A stretch of 64,000 nt of DNA from Planctomycetaceae bacterium. Lineage in GTDB: Bacteria; Planctomycetota; Planctomycetia; Planctomycetales; Planctomycetaceae. A program made the position numbers and the translations under genes. Positions 22,861 to 32,334 of the stretch are shown in pieces. Position 1 is the stretch's first letter, and each line of letters opens with the position of its first letter. The stretch spans positions 124,001 through 188,000 of the forward strand of contig JAWKUA010000014.1 of NCBI GenBank assembly GCA_041398785.1, in the 5' to 3' direction. The notes under the pieces were generated by a model that had not been told where the DNA came from, did no database searches, and saw nothing but the letters and a program-made list of their open reading frames with translations.

Positions 22861-24633
22861 AAGGCCGCAGCAATGTGGCTCACCGACGGCAACGGCACGT
22901 GGGATCTGGTGCAGACCCGTAACGCCAACACGGTCAACGAAATCACCGACATCGACAACACCACGGGAACCGCCTGGGCCACGCCGGCCTATGACTTCGC
23001 CGGCAACATGATTGGCATCCGCATCCATCAGCGTGCCTTCGTCCACGGTGGCATGGAACCCGATGACCCAGGCTCAGTGGAACGCGTTCACCGAAGCCGA
23101 ATGGAATGTGTTCGAACTGGATTCTGCGGCTCACGCCCAGGGCATTCTGTCGGCTCGCTACGATGCCTGGAACCGCCTGGTGTCGATCCGCAACGGCAAC
23201 GACCTGGTGGTGGAAAACGTCACGACGCCCGCGGCTACCGCATTCGCAAAGACAGCTATGTCAGCGGTGCGCTGGACGAGGAACGGCACTACTACTACAC
23301 GCCCGGCTGGCAGGTGGTGGAAGAACGCGTCGGCAGCGCCACCACGGCCGACCGGCAGTACGTGTGGGGCCTGCGGTACATCGACGATCTGATCGAACGT
23401 CAGCGGGACTCAAACGGCAACGGTACTCTGGACGAGACACGCTACGCTCTGCAGGACGCCAACTGGAATAAGCAAGCGAGCACGCCGACCAATGAGGGAG
23501 GAGGAAGTGCGAGTGCGGTAGAATCCGGTTCACACGAATTCCCCTCCGGAGCGGCGCGATCAGCGAACGCTTCGCCTACGTACCCGGCGACCGAGTTCCT
23601 GAACGGCTCAGGAACCGTGCAGAGTTCCTCCGCCAGCGACTTCGAAACCCTCTACGCCAGCTACCGCTGGGACGGGAACGTCACCGACCTGCCGCCGGTT
23701 TGCACGTCGAAACCGGTTCCTGCTGCCTGGAGTCGGGACGTGGAACAAGAGAGATCCACTCGTCTACGAAGATGGGCTGTCGCTTTATCAATATGCATCA
23801 AACAGAAGCGTAATTCGCGTAGATCCCGCCGGGCAGACGTGGTTTCTGCCGAATCAGATCGGAGGTGTTTTGACACATCGAATGATGAGCAGCATACGGG
23901 CTCAGCATCATTGGCTTCCGCTTCGCAATGAGTTGACGAAGCTGCTTGAAACAAAGTGTGGAAACGTCTTTCAGGATCTCTACTTGTCTGTAGGCTACTT
24001 CATCAACCAGTTTACAACGTCCGTTGGTGGAGTCTGGGGCCGTGGCCAGCCACATCATCGAATCGAATACCCTCCGGGAAAGACGCCGTATTGGCACCGG
24101 GTCCGGGAAATCTATAGAAACGCTCCTGATTGCTGTTCTCTGATGACCGCAATGGAGGCATTGATGCGAGAAGTGTGGCAAGACCATTGGTATGGTCTTG
24201 GAAATGTTGGGCCCGTCGAGTCGCCGCCGTTCCATCCGTACAAGAAGCCTGATGTCGACACGTCAGACCTCTTTAGAAGGTATCGACACGATATCTGCAG
24301 GCTGGAACCATGTGAAGGTGTATGAAAGAAGAGTAGATCCTAGTGATACTCCCGTAATTCCATTTGTTATAACCAAGCGGCCAATTGTTGATGTCCATCC
24401 GGTTGAGAGAACTGCGCCCTCGGAGAATCCCTCTGCCAAACATTGACCGCAATACCGGCAAAAGAGCTGCCTGCGTCATCGGCGGCGGTGCCGTAGCGTA
24501 TGGATGTTACCGGCTGATTCGAATGATCCCTTCCGTGGTGAAATTTGCCGCCACTATGGCCAACAATCGTTCCAAATGCTATCGCACCATAATATTGTCG
24601 AAGACGGGAGGTGGCCGTGGAGGACATGAGTGA
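22861..24633 (+). pseudogene. RHS/YD-repeat protein C-terminal region, frameshifted
   Basis: Fragments of one RHS protein are spread over all three frames: TDIDNTTGTAWATPAYDFAGNM (to ~23010); TVAWNPMTQAQWNAFTE and ILSARYDAWNRLVSIRNG (~23030-23220); ARGYRIRKDSYVSGALDEER and TADRQYVWGLRYIDDLIERQ (~23230-23460); TLYASYRWDG (~23650). The end-of-core signature GTWNKRDPLVYEDGL...YASN...VDPAGQ (23738-23830) follows. After that signature the frame is open to 24325 and encodes a variable ~160-residue tip (HHWLPLRNELTKLLETKCG, GQPHHRIEYPPGKTPYWH). Further frames give a tail with RAACVIGGGAVAYGCYRLIR. At least five frame changes occur. RHS cores encapsulate C-terminal toxin or effector domains; this copy cannot make a full product. 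Confidence 0.75.
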
Positions 24634-24645
24634 AAGTCAAGCGGT

Positions 24646-25106
24646 GTGTTAGATCAGGTATTAGACACGTTGCATTCCGAGAGACAGTTTTCGCTGGGGG
24701 ATGACATAGATTCCGTGTTTGATGAACGGGAGAAGACGCTCTGGCTCTTAATGAACCTTGAAGGCGTTATGCAACACAGAAGTTGTTTCCAGATTGGTTT
24801 TGTCATCCGTGTTCATTGTACGTTGACGACACGCTTGAGGCATTCACACGTATTGGGGCAAATGAGTGCCGTGACATCTACGAAGAAGCGTTGAGGTTTT
24901 TCGCAGGCAAGATGGCATACCAGTATGCGACTATCGAAGAAACGGGAAGCTCACGTTCTGCGCGTTATGAAGAACTTACCGAAGCTGAATCTTCGTTGCT
25001 AAGATCGTTGTATGAACAGTTTGATAAGGCGATTGTGAGCGACCGGCTAATGGATAAGCTCCTATATTACTGGAGCGATTCGCCTTCTGGGTCGCATTCG
25101 TCGTAG
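24646..25106 (+). pseudogene. DUF4375-like (DMP19-type) protein with one frameshift; possible immunity gene
   Basis: A GTG at 24646 opens a frame with FDEREKTLWLLMNLEGVM, which breaks near 24785. A neighbouring frame then continues with FPDWFCHPCSLYVDDTLEAF, TRIGANECRDIYEEALRFF and LTEAESSLLRSLYEQFDKAI to the stop at 25106. The arrangement (an opening helical part, a glycine/aromatic centre, then an 'ETIEALKxIGA' helix) resembles DUF4375 proteins, many of which accompany RHS or other polymorphic toxins as candidate immunity proteins. It lies directly downstream of the RHS tip on the same strand. One frame change is needed to restore a ~150-residue product. The family match is by eye and moderate. 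Confidence 0.5.
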
Positions 25107-25197
25107 TCAGATTTGCCGATTGTCGTCGACGTGAAGCATTGGCCCTGAAGTCGGCGACAGCAAACGTTTCATTTCACTTCCGTGTGTTGAACGCGTG

Positions 25198-25615
25198 ACG
25201 GCATTTCAAGCGGCAGCTCAAGCTGGAGGGTCGCTCGATCGACAGCATCTGCGTCATCGGGCATCCGAGTTCAGCAACGGAGCGGACACTGAGCTGGATC
25301 ACCAGATGCGGTGCTGGGCCGCGATGGGAATCGAGGTTCACGTCTGTCCGACGGCACCACTGGATGCCCATCTGCTGGAGATGAAACTTGAAGATCGCGG
25401 CGTTGTGTATCACGCCCCGCGGGACTGGCCTTCCGTCGAGGGTCTGCACTGCATCGCGTACTGCAACGACGTGTTTCTGTCGGAGATTGCCGCTATCAGT
25501 CGCCATGCTCGGTCAACGACATTCGTGAACTGCATGTCGTGGAACTTCGCCAAAGAACTGGAGGCTCAGGAACAGGGGCTGATCCGGGGAATGGACTTGT
25601 TTCGACCGTCGGGGC
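25198..25615 (+). pseudogene. Glycosyltransferase N-terminal fragment, frameshifted and truncated
   Basis: One frame encodes KLEGRSIDSICVIGHPSS (25218-25270). A second continues with GADTELDHQMRCWAAMGIEV, HVCPTAPLDAHLLEMKLEDRGV, HARSTTFVNCMSWNF and KELEAQEQGLI, after which resemblance stops near 25590. This pattern, a donor-side Rossmann domain opening with GHPS and an ELDHQ motif, is that of GT4-like glycosyltransferases found in planctomycetes. It lacks the C-terminal nucleotide-sugar half and has a frameshift near 25270, so it is not functional. Confidence 0.55.
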
Positions 25616-26287
25616 GCCGGACCCCCGAAATGCTCGCCGGGAATCGTGTGGATGCTCCGAAGCAAGCTTCTGCAGCGAGCTGGCGTTTGGGCAGTGCCGG
25701 AGAATGATGATGCTCGGAGAGGCAGGACGTCAGCCGGAGTCGGCAGGGTCTGGCTGCCGGAAATTCGGCATCGACAGGCCTGACCGGCCGACACATAAGG
25801 TTTGCATGATGCTGTGTCGCCCCTTCAGGGCTGCGGGCATGATCCGCTGCCTTACCCGTTGCTCGCACCAGCTAACGGTATGTCGGCCCGCCGGGCCTGG
25901 AACGCATTTGGACCAGCGCCCATTTCCCGGATGAGCTCGTTCTTCCGTCGCGGAAACGTTCCGTGTCATCATACTGACGATTGTTTGTTGCGGTCCCGCG
26001 GCAGCTCCTTTCTCGGGCTGCGTTGAGTAGGCGTCGACGCGGGATTTGGAAATTTGCAGGATCTGGTTGGTGGCAAAAACCCGGCGATTTTCGCCGCTTC
26101 GGGGTTAGCAGACGGCCGGGCTTGTTTGTCATACCGCGCGGGCAATGCTCGGGCATACCGATTGCGATCCGAACACCGCTGGAAGGCATGCAGACAGGAT
26201 TGGACGCCCGTCTTTTGTTGCCAAACGACTCGTTTTCCGAGCCGAGCACAACAACAGCAATCCTGTCAGGGACACCAGGTGAACATC
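25616..26287. other. Intergenic region with one palindrome-rich repeat
   Basis: No gene is recognised. Bases ~25795-25905 hold a palindrome-rich stretch (listed separately). The last ~30 bases carry the ribosome-binding site AGGTGA of the following gene. Confidence 0.4.
25795..25905. repeat. Palindrome-rich intergenic repeat
   Basis: It contains the hairpins GCCCCTTCAGGGC (about 25819-25831) and GGCCCGCCGGGCC (about 25885-25897). TTACCCGTTGC and GCTAACGGTA also form a weak outer inverted pair. The layout, hairpins on either side of an ACCCGTT...AACGGT pair, resembles dispersed planctomycete intergenic repeats, but only one copy is present in the window. Confidence 0.45.
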
Positions 26288-28903
26288 ATGATCCGAACGC
26301 AAATCCCCCAATGCCTTGGCGTAACCTTGCTGATGCTGCTGCCTGCTCCGGCGATGGCTCAGACGCTCCAGATTTTCGAAGCTCATGGTATTCCGCTGGA
26401 TGAAGCTCAAAGCGGTGTGGATTTCCCCGCCGATGCTGGGTTGCCGATCGGGTCCGAGCTGCCGGAGACGGATCTGCCGCCGGACGCCGAAGCCTACGAC
26501 TATGGCGAAGAACTGCTGCGGGGGCCGGTGCATGAGGCGTTTGCAGAACAGTACAACCAGGAGCCGGTCGAGGGGCTGATTGTTGATCGCGAGCCGCCGC
26601 CGAATGTTCCGGAAGTGCCTCCGGAGCTCAAACCCGAAGGCAGCAACATCGAGTGGATTTCGGGTTACTGGTTCTGGGACGATGATCGCGACGATTTCAT
26701 CTGGGTCAGCGGAGTGTGGCGACACATTCCTCCCGGCCAGCGCTGGGTGCCCGGATACTGGGCGGAACTGGACGGAAAATATCAATGGGTTGGAGGAACC
26801 TGGGTTTCCACCAGCACGCCGGAAATCGAATACATCGCGCAGGCACCGCCGGAGTCGCTGGACCTCGGACCGGTGGGCACCGCTCCGTCGGAAGAGCACT
26901 TCTGGATTCCTGGCTGCTGGAACTGGAATCAGGCCAGCTATGTGTGGCGGCCTGGATATTGGTCGGCCGGATATTCGAACTGGATCTGGGTTCCTCAGCG
27001 TTCACTGTGGACACCTCGTGGTTATTTAATCTGCAACGGCTATTGGGATTATCCCATCGTGTCGCGAGGCACGCTGTTTGCGCCGTTTCGGTTTCGGCGA
27101 CCGGCGTTTGTCAATGTCGGCTTCCGGTATGTTCCACGGATATCACTGCTTGCAGGCGGACTACAGGCACATTTCTGGGTGAGTCCACGGCGGCGGCATT
27201 ATCTGTTCGGCGACTACTATGCCGCGAACTATCGTCGGGCGGGCATTCTTCCGTGGCATACCGTGCATCAGCGAACGGTCATTCGTGTCGGTAGCCGAGG
27301 TCTGCGTGGTTATGACCCGCTGTTCGCTCATGCCAGCCGCACGTATGGTCAGCGAGGCATCAATTTGTCGCAGCAGATCGTCAATCAGTACAACATCTAT
27401 TCCAGTCGCAGCGACCGCCGACCGCCTCAGACTCTGCACGAACAGCGTCGCCGCAATGCCGCTCAGGTGGTCGCGCGATCGCCGGGATCTCGCGGTTCGC
27501 GATCGGACGAATTCTGGAATCAGGGTGACCGGCTGGCCGAATCGATTCGCGATCGAGCTCGTCAGACACCGACTGCGTTCACTCGCGTTTCCACAGATCA
27601 GCTCAGTCGCCTGCGCGAACGTGCGCTGGAAACTCCTGCTTTGGCCAGGCAGCGTTCTGAAATTGAAACCGGCGGTCGCGAACGATTTTCCTCGTCGCGT
27701 TCTGCGGCAGAGTTGCGTAGATCAGTGGAGTCGCGGGCAGCGGAGTCGCGTGTGTCAGCGGCGCAGGCGAATTCTGCGGATGGCGGATCGAACAGGCGAC
27801 GTGGAACGGCTCGCACTGGCGACCCTGCGTCGACGACTGAGAGTTCTCGCTCACATGGATCCCTGCGGTCTGGAGAAGACCTGACAGCGAGGACATCGCC
27901 ACGTTCCGAAGCAGTGCGGGACGCCGTGACTGGTCGGCGCGAGGGGAATGTGCGGTGGCGTTTGCCGGCGGCCGCAGCTTCCGGCGACGCGACACCGTCG
28001 CGAAGTGCGCGATCCGTTCGTGAATTGCGCGGGGACGCCACAGCCGGTGCTGCGCCGTCGGCGATCCGATCCAGCGAACGCTCGGCGTCAGGGCAAACCA
28101 ATTCTTCCAGCGGCGAACGATCGGACCTGCGTTCGCGCATGGAACGTGCGACGTCAGACGCCGGTGCGGCAGCGTCGGCACTCCGTCGATCCGTTCAGGC
28201 CCGGGGTCCGGACGCGAGCAGAACGGGACCGAATTCCGGACCGGCCGCAGGTGCGGAGCAGAGAACCGTCCGTTCGGCTCCACAGTCCTCCGCAGAAGCA
28301 CCACGCGTCACGCCGAGCACCCCGGCGACACGCAGTCCGGTGGACAGGCACGGCATCGCGTCTTCTGAATCAGCACAGCGCGGTGCCGATACCAACTCTC
28401 CGCTGTCTCGGCGGCGTGCATCGGCTGCCGATGGAGCGTCGTTGCAGAGGAATCGCACGTCGTCAGGTCGGCCAGCGGCCACCATGCAGGCAGGGCAGGC
28501 ACCAGTTGCAACACGCAGCAAATCACCGGCAGTCGGTCGTCCGAACGCAGCAAGTGCGGTGCCTGGTCGAACACCGCGAGCAACGGCACCGGTTGCCGGT
28601 CCGTCAATCCCTCGCAGCCAACCACCGGCCTCCGGGCCAGCCATCCGCACTCGTGCGGGCGGGGTCGGCCCCGGCAACGTGCGTCGTTCCGGAAGCGGAA
28701 ACGCCAATGTCGGCCGAAGTTCTGCCGTGGGCACTCCAGTGACGCGTGCTCCGGCAACGCGTGCTCCGGCAACGCGTGCTCCAGTGACGCGTGCTCCGGC
28801 AAATCGTCCACCGGCCGTTCGCAGCAACGCTGGTCGCGGTGGCTCGGGCCGAGGTGCATCTGGTCGAGGTGCAAGCGGGCAATCCGGACGCGGACGACGG
28901 TAG
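26288..28903 (+). CDS. Large secreted YXWGXW-repeat protein with a long basic disordered tail
   Basis: The 871-residue product starts at ATG 26288 (AGGTGA nine bases upstream) with a signal peptide ending LLPAPAMAQ. Residues ~110-250 hold YXWGXW-like repeats: IEWISGYWFWDDDRDDFIW, WVPGYWAELDGKYQWVGGTW, FWIPGCWNWNQASYVWRPGYW and WIWVPQRSLWTP. A conserved region with FRPVFVN-like and HYLFGDYYAANYRRAG follows. From about residue 380 to the end the chain is low-complexity, rich in Arg, Ser, Ala and Pro, and ends RGGSGRGASGRGASGQSGRG. The tail contains 15-bp tandem repeats near 28740-28800 (TRAPA units). Function is unknown; YXWGXW proteins are exported and probably surface-associated. The basic tail could bind DNA, polysaccharide or the cell wall, but that is inference. 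Confidence 0.8.
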   Translation: MIRTQIPQCLGVTLLMLLPAPAMAQTLQIFEAHGIPLDEAQSGVDFPADAGLPIGSELPETDLPPDAEAYDYGEELLRGPVHEAFAEQYNQEPVEGLIVDREPPPNVPEVPPELKPEGSNIEWISGYWFWDDDRDDFIWVSGVWRHIPPGQRWVPGYWAELDGKYQWVGGTWVSTSTPEIEYIAQAPPESLDLGPVGTAPSEEHFWIPGCWNWNQASYVWRPGYWSAGYSNWIWVPQRSLWTPRGYLICNGYWDYPIVSRGTLFAPFRFRRPAFVNVGFRYVPRISLLAGGLQAHFWVSPRRRHYLFGDYYAANYRRAGILPWHTVHQRTVIRVGSRGLRGYDPLFAHASRTYGQRGINLSQQIVNQYNIYSSRSDRRPPQTLHEQRRRNAAQVVARSPGSRGSRSDEFWNQGDRLAESIRDRARQTPTAFTRVSTDQLSRLRERALETPALARQRSEIETGGRERFSSSRSAAELRRSVESRAAESRVSAAQANSADGGSNRRRGTARTGDPASTTESSRSHGSLRSGEDLTARTSPRSEAVRDAVTGRREGNVRWRLPAAAASGDATPSRSARSVRELRGDATAGAAPSAIRSSERSASGQTNSSSGERSDLRSRMERATSDAGAAASALRRSVQARGPDASRTGPNSGPAAGAEQRTVRSAPQSSAEAPRVTPSTPATRSPVDRHGIASSESAQRGADTNSPLSRRRASAADGASLQRNRTSSGRPAATMQAGQAPVATRSKSPAVGRPNAASAVPGRTPRATAPVAGPSIPRSQPPASGPAIRTRAGGVGPGNVRRSGSGNANVGRSSAVGTPVTRAPATRAPATRAPVTRAPANRPPAVRSNAGRGGSGRGASGRGASGQSGRGRR
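28735..28806 (+). repeat. In-gene 15-bp tandem repeat (TRAPA/V units)
   Basis: About four to five consecutive 15-bp units (ACGCGTGCTCCGGCA and variants) encode TRAPATRAPATRAPV. Such repeats vary in copy number by slippage without shifting the frame. Confidence 0.85.
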
Positions 28904-29109
28904 ACCTGTCTCAGTCCCCGGAAATGATGGCTGATCGGTGCCGTTCGTGGTTGGCACGACGGACGAGCGAATTGGCTGTCCGAACAACCGAACACTGTGA
29001 CTAATGCTTCACCGCAGACCCGTCGCGGCTTTTCCTTCGCTGCTTTCAGTAGCGCGGGCGGCAAGCTGGCCTGCTGCCAAGGTCAGCGTCAGCCTGCCGG
29101 GCTGCTCAT

Positions 29110-30591
29110 TCAGGGCGCGGCCAGATCCTGCGCTGGAACACTGGCGGGACTGGTGCCACCGACGAGAACCTGACCGGCGAATCCGGCGGAAGGACGGAAG
29201 CAGACGACGAAGGTGTTGCTGCCGTCGTCGATGACCACTGGCAGCGACACGGAAGGAATTCCCGCCCCCGTCGCGGTGCTGGATGCCGTGGTGGTCAGCC
29301 GGATGGTGTGCGTGCCGGCAGGGAGTTCGGCCTGAATCACTTCGATTCGCTCCGGCAGCAGACTCCAGTACCGTGTGTCGGCTTTTTCCAGAGCTTCCCA
29401 GGCAACACCGCCAAGATTCAGCAGCAGATCGATTCCCGTGTTTCGTGAAACGGCCAGTTGGTCCTTCGCTGTATACACGGCAGCCTTCTTGATGACTCGC
29501 CGTGCGACAGCCCGCGCCAGTTGTCTGTCACGGTCGCTTTGGAAGGAATCCCAGGCGGCCTGGTTGAGATCGACCAGCACCTGACTGACGCGGTCACCGC
29601 GATCGCGGGCTGACTCAACGGACAGGACGGTTCGGAACGGGTGGTCGCTGAAATGTCGCCGCGGAACGGCAATCCTGACGGGAGCAATGGTCGGTGGCAG
29701 CGAGTGTTTTCCGGTGGCGCTCAGGATGCGGTCCGCGATCAGCAGTGCGGCGGAGGTCGGTTCGGCGCGTTCTTCGTCCCACGGCGTGACTCGACCCGCC
29801 AGCGTGATGACATGCAGGACTCCGTTGCCCTGCTGTGTGTGATTTCCGAAAGCGACGAGTTCGCTGACGGTCGATTCGGCGGTTTCGCCGGACAGATTCG
29901 TCGACGGCCGCGATGCCGACTGCCAATAGCTGATCTGGCGGATGGCACGATCAGTGACGTCCGCGTTCATCGGTTTTTCCGATTGCAGGGCTGCGAACAG
30001 GTACGTCGCCAGCGCGTTTGGAGCGAACCGTGCGGGAGCCGGTGGCGGTGCTGCGGGTGATTCAGGAACTGTTTCGGAAGGTGCGGCAACCGTCACGATC
30101 TGACCATCGCCGGTGACCGGAGCGTGCGATTTCGGAGCGAGGTCTGCAAGGTCGGCGTGGGCGAGTTCAATGGCCTGCAGTGAATACGCGAAGGCGTCCA
30201 GGCCGCCGTGAGTCAGATTGGTCAGCACCAACAGGCTGTCCATCATCCGGCGTTCGTAGTCACGACCTGACCACGCGATCGCCTTGTCGTCGCTGAGTAC
30301 GGCGGCGGTCTGTTCTCCGACGTCCTTCTGCTGAAGAAAGTCCAACTGCCTGCGAGTCGCACGCAGCCGGGATTCCGCCTGTTCCGGAGAACCGCTCATC
30401 AGCAGTGCCATGGACTGGTCAAGCTGAATGATGTCGGCTTCGGCGCGACGCGCCTGCGCAGCTTCGTCCAGATGACGCATTGCCAGCGCCGGGTCGCCGG
30501 CGTCGAATCCGGAAATCGCCGCCAGATGCAGTTTTTGCGAAGAACTGCAGCCGGCGGAACTCAACAGCAGAAGTATCAGCAGCACTCGCAC
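29110..30591 (-). CDS. Lipoprotein of the COG3014-like type with helical repeats
   Basis: The 493-residue product begins MRVLLILLLLSSAGCSSS, a lipobox with Cys15 as the lipidated residue. A TPR-like N-terminal half follows (GFDAGDPALAMRHLDEAAQA, LLMSGSPEQAESRLRA) with the block LSDDKAIAWSGRDYERRMMDSLLVL characteristic of COG3014-type lipoproteins. A Pro/Ala-rich linker precedes a C-terminal half with PVRIAVPRRHFSDHPFRTV and a beta-rich end. The role is not established. It lies 47 bp downstream of the LpoB-like lipoprotein gene on the same strand, a pairing that recurs in other bacteria, so both may act at the outer membrane in peptidoglycan synthesis or assembly. Confidence 0.7.
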   Translation of the reverse strand: MRVLLILLLLSSAGCSSSQKLHLAAISGFDAGDPALAMRHLDEAAQARRAEADIIQLDQSMALLMSGSPEQAESRLRATRRQLDFLQQKDVGEQTAAVLSDDKAIAWSGRDYERRMMDSLLVLTNLTHGGLDAFAYSLQAIELAHADLADLAPKSHAPVTGDGQIVTVAAPSETVPESPAAPPPAPARFAPNALATYLFAALQSEKPMNADVTDRAIRQISYWQSASRPSTNLSGETAESTVSELVAFGNHTQQGNGVLHVITLAGRVTPWDEERAEPTSAALLIADRILSATGKHSLPPTIAPVRIAVPRRHFSDHPFRTVLSVESARDRGDRVSQVLVDLNQAAWDSFQSDRDRQLARAVARRVIKKAAVYTAKDQLAVSRNTGIDLLLNLGGVAWEALEKADTRYWSLLPERIEVIQAELPAGTHTIRLTTTASSTATGAGIPSVSLPVVIDDGSNTFVVCFRPSAGFAGQVLVGGTSPASVPAQDLAAP

Positions 30592-30638
30592 AGAAAAACC
30601 TCACTGTCTCTGCCGACGACAGCAACCGATGTCGAACA

Positions 30639-31319
30639 TCAGTCGTTGAAGTGCCTGAGCTTACCCAGCAGCGACTTATGGTAGCCCTTCCGCAACAGTG
30701 CCGTTTCCTTCAGTGACTCACCCGAATGGATGTCGAGCAGCTCCAGCGTCAGTGTGTAGTCTCGCTGGTAGTCACCGTTGCTGTCCGTCGTGCCGGACGT
30801 GATTCTGGCGAACAACAGGTAATCAAACGGCTGATCGGCCCGCTGGAGTGCGGCCTGCAGGCGAAGCCGATGTTCCGGCAGGATGAGCATTTCGGGGCGG
30901 CATCGGCACTCCGCCATCGCAGCTTCAACGTAGCGCCGGCTGATCATGCGAAACGCGCCGCTCTGGCCGATCTGGGAATCGATGTGTTCGTAGATCTGTT
31001 CGCGAAAATCGCCGATCTCTTCGCTGCTCAGGTTTTCAACACCGACGAAACAGACCATCCGCACCGGCAGTCCGTCAGCGCGCGTGTATGAAACCGTGTC
31101 GATGGTATTGATTGACCGATGGGTCAGCCGGGCCACGGCTTCATCAATCAACGGCTTCCATGTTTCGGCGCCGGCTTCGTGGCTGCCGACCATGTCTCGG
31201 TCTGTGGTCGCCAGGACATGGGCTTTCTGCCGATTGCGGCAGCCGGTTGTCAGCAGCAGAGCAAGGCAGGGCAGAAGGACGAACAGCCCGAACGTCGGGC
31301 GGAGGAAGAGTCGACTCAT
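30639..31319 (-). CDS. LpoB-like lipoprotein (penicillin-binding protein activator family)
   Basis: The 226-residue product has a lipobox (LALLLTTGC, Cys27). The C-terminal domain shows MVCFVGVENLSSEEIGDFRE, IYEHIDSQIGQSGAFRMISR, FDYLLFARITSGTTDSNGDY and QRDYTLTLELLDIHSGE. The last is the usual LpoB ending before KGYHKSLLGKL. In E. coli LpoB stimulates the transpeptidase of PBP1b from the outer membrane. Here that role is inference from family. It is transcribed ahead of the COG3014-like gene. Its presence is notable for a planctomycete, where peptidoglycan was long disputed. Confidence 0.75.
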   Translation of the reverse strand: MSRLFLRPTFGLFVLLPCLALLLTTGCRNRQKAHVLATTDRDMVGSHEAGAETWKPLIDEAVARLTHRSINTIDTVSYTRADGLPVRMVCFVGVENLSSEEIGDFREQIYEHIDSQIGQSGAFRMISRRYVEAAMAECRCRPEMLILPEHRLRLQAALQRADQPFDYLLFARITSGTTDSNGDYQRDYTLTLELLDIHSGESLKETALLRKGYHKSLLGKLRHFND

Positions 31320-31353
31320 GAGTTCGATCCATCGAACAGTTGAGAAGCGGACG

Positions 31354-31540
31354 TCAGCCTGAGGCGCATCGACAGAACGTCTGCGCAGAGAGGAGCCGGA
31401 TTCTAAATCCCGGTCGAGTTTCCGGATAGACGGATGCCGGTCCGGCTGGAATGGCGCATGAAACAGGGATCGCCGAAAAAAATCGACGATCCCTGAAGGG
31501 CGAGAAGTGATTTCTGCTGCTTATTTCCGTGTCAAATTGA
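31354..31540. other. Gap with stem-loop (31464-31495) after the TPR gene
   Basis: CAGGGATCG (31464-31472) pairs with CGATCCCTG (31487-31495). Read on the minus strand, the hairpin's loop contains the T-run and only TTTCAT follows the stem, so it is a weak terminator candidate for the TPR gene at 31541-31942. Confidence 0.4.
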
Positions 31541-31942
31541 TCAGACGACTTCCGTGGAGGACTCAGTGGAATGCAGGTTGATCTGTCCGAACGGCAGGGC
31601 GATTCGCAGTTCAAACTGGCGGTCGCCGCCAAGCGTTTCGGCAAGATCTGCCATTTCCTCGCTGCCGACAAAACGGTAGCAATTCACCAGCTCACTCCAC
31701 GCGAAGCTGCGAACCGGTGACGGCATCAGTCGCGCGGCCGACTCCAGGTGCGGGATCGCGGATTCCAGGTCTCCCGCCTGCTTGGTGGCCACGCCAAGCA
31801 TCAACTGACGCGGACCTTCAAGGGGACCAGCTTCGCCAGCCTTCTGCAGTTCGGCGACGGCCTTGTGAGGCATCTGAAGTTCAAGATATCCGTCAGCGGC
31901 GAGCAGACGGCGAATCGTTCGGGGAGTCACTTGAATTCTCAT
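31541..31942 (-). CDS. Small TPR-like protein
   Basis: The 133-residue product starts at ATG 31942 with GAGAAGGA about ten bases before it. Residues 10-105 form roughly two to three helical tetratricopeptide-like units (AADGYLELQMPHKAVAELQK, LMLGVATKQAGDLESAIPHL, FAWSELVNCYRFVGSEEMAD). No signal peptide or catalytic motif is present. TPR proteins mediate protein contacts; the partner is unknown. On the minus strand a candidate promoter lies upstream: TTGGCG (32023-32028), an 18-bp spacer, CATTAT (31999-32004). Confidence 0.65.
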   Translation of the reverse strand: MRIQVTPRTIRRLLAADGYLELQMPHKAVAELQKAGEAGPLEGPRQLMLGVATKQAGDLESAIPHLESAARLMPSPVRSFAWSELVNCYRFVGSEEMADLAETLGGDRQFELRIALPFGQINLHSTESSTEVV

Positions 31943-32334
31943 GATTATGTCATCCTTCTCGAAGTGAGACGGGGATCAACAACTCCGTTGTCGTTGTGAT
32001 AATGACTCTTTCGCAAGTGTTGCGCCAAAACTCAAAAAGACAAGCACGATTCCTGCAACCCACTGCTATTTCTTCACTTATGACGGCTGACTGCCGGATT
32101 GCCAACGGTCGCCGAAGCTGCCAAAACTACAATTCCTGCATCTGACTACGACAGAATTACCAGTCCTGATCATCAGAATGCCGCACCGGGTTGCAACTTT
32201 AACCATTCTCTGCGGCAGACGAAGAATGTTGCGACGGAACTTACAACGGCCGGTGGTTTGGACTTGGCGATTCCGGGACGGACTGCGTAGGCACTGGCGG
32301 AGTCTGACGCGACGAGTCATCCGAAAGTCCGTAC
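31943..32334. other. Divergent intergenic region, candidate minus-strand promoter
   Basis: This 392-bp gap separates the TPR gene (minus) from the sugar-phosphate transferase (plus). It is noticeably more A/T-rich than its surroundings near 31980-32060. A -35/-10 pair on the minus strand (TTGGCG at 32023-32028, CATTAT at 31999-32004, 18-bp spacing) could drive the TPR gene. I saw no similarly good pair on the plus strand. Confidence 0.35.

Noticed and set aside
26054..26287. Upstream in-frame extension of the YXWGXW protein
   Set aside because: The signal peptide and ribosome-binding site both point to ATG 26288, and the upstream codons show no protein character.
31464..31495. Strong terminator
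   Set aside because: Stem pairing is good but the T-run is inside the loop, not after the stem, so only a weak hairpin can be claimed.
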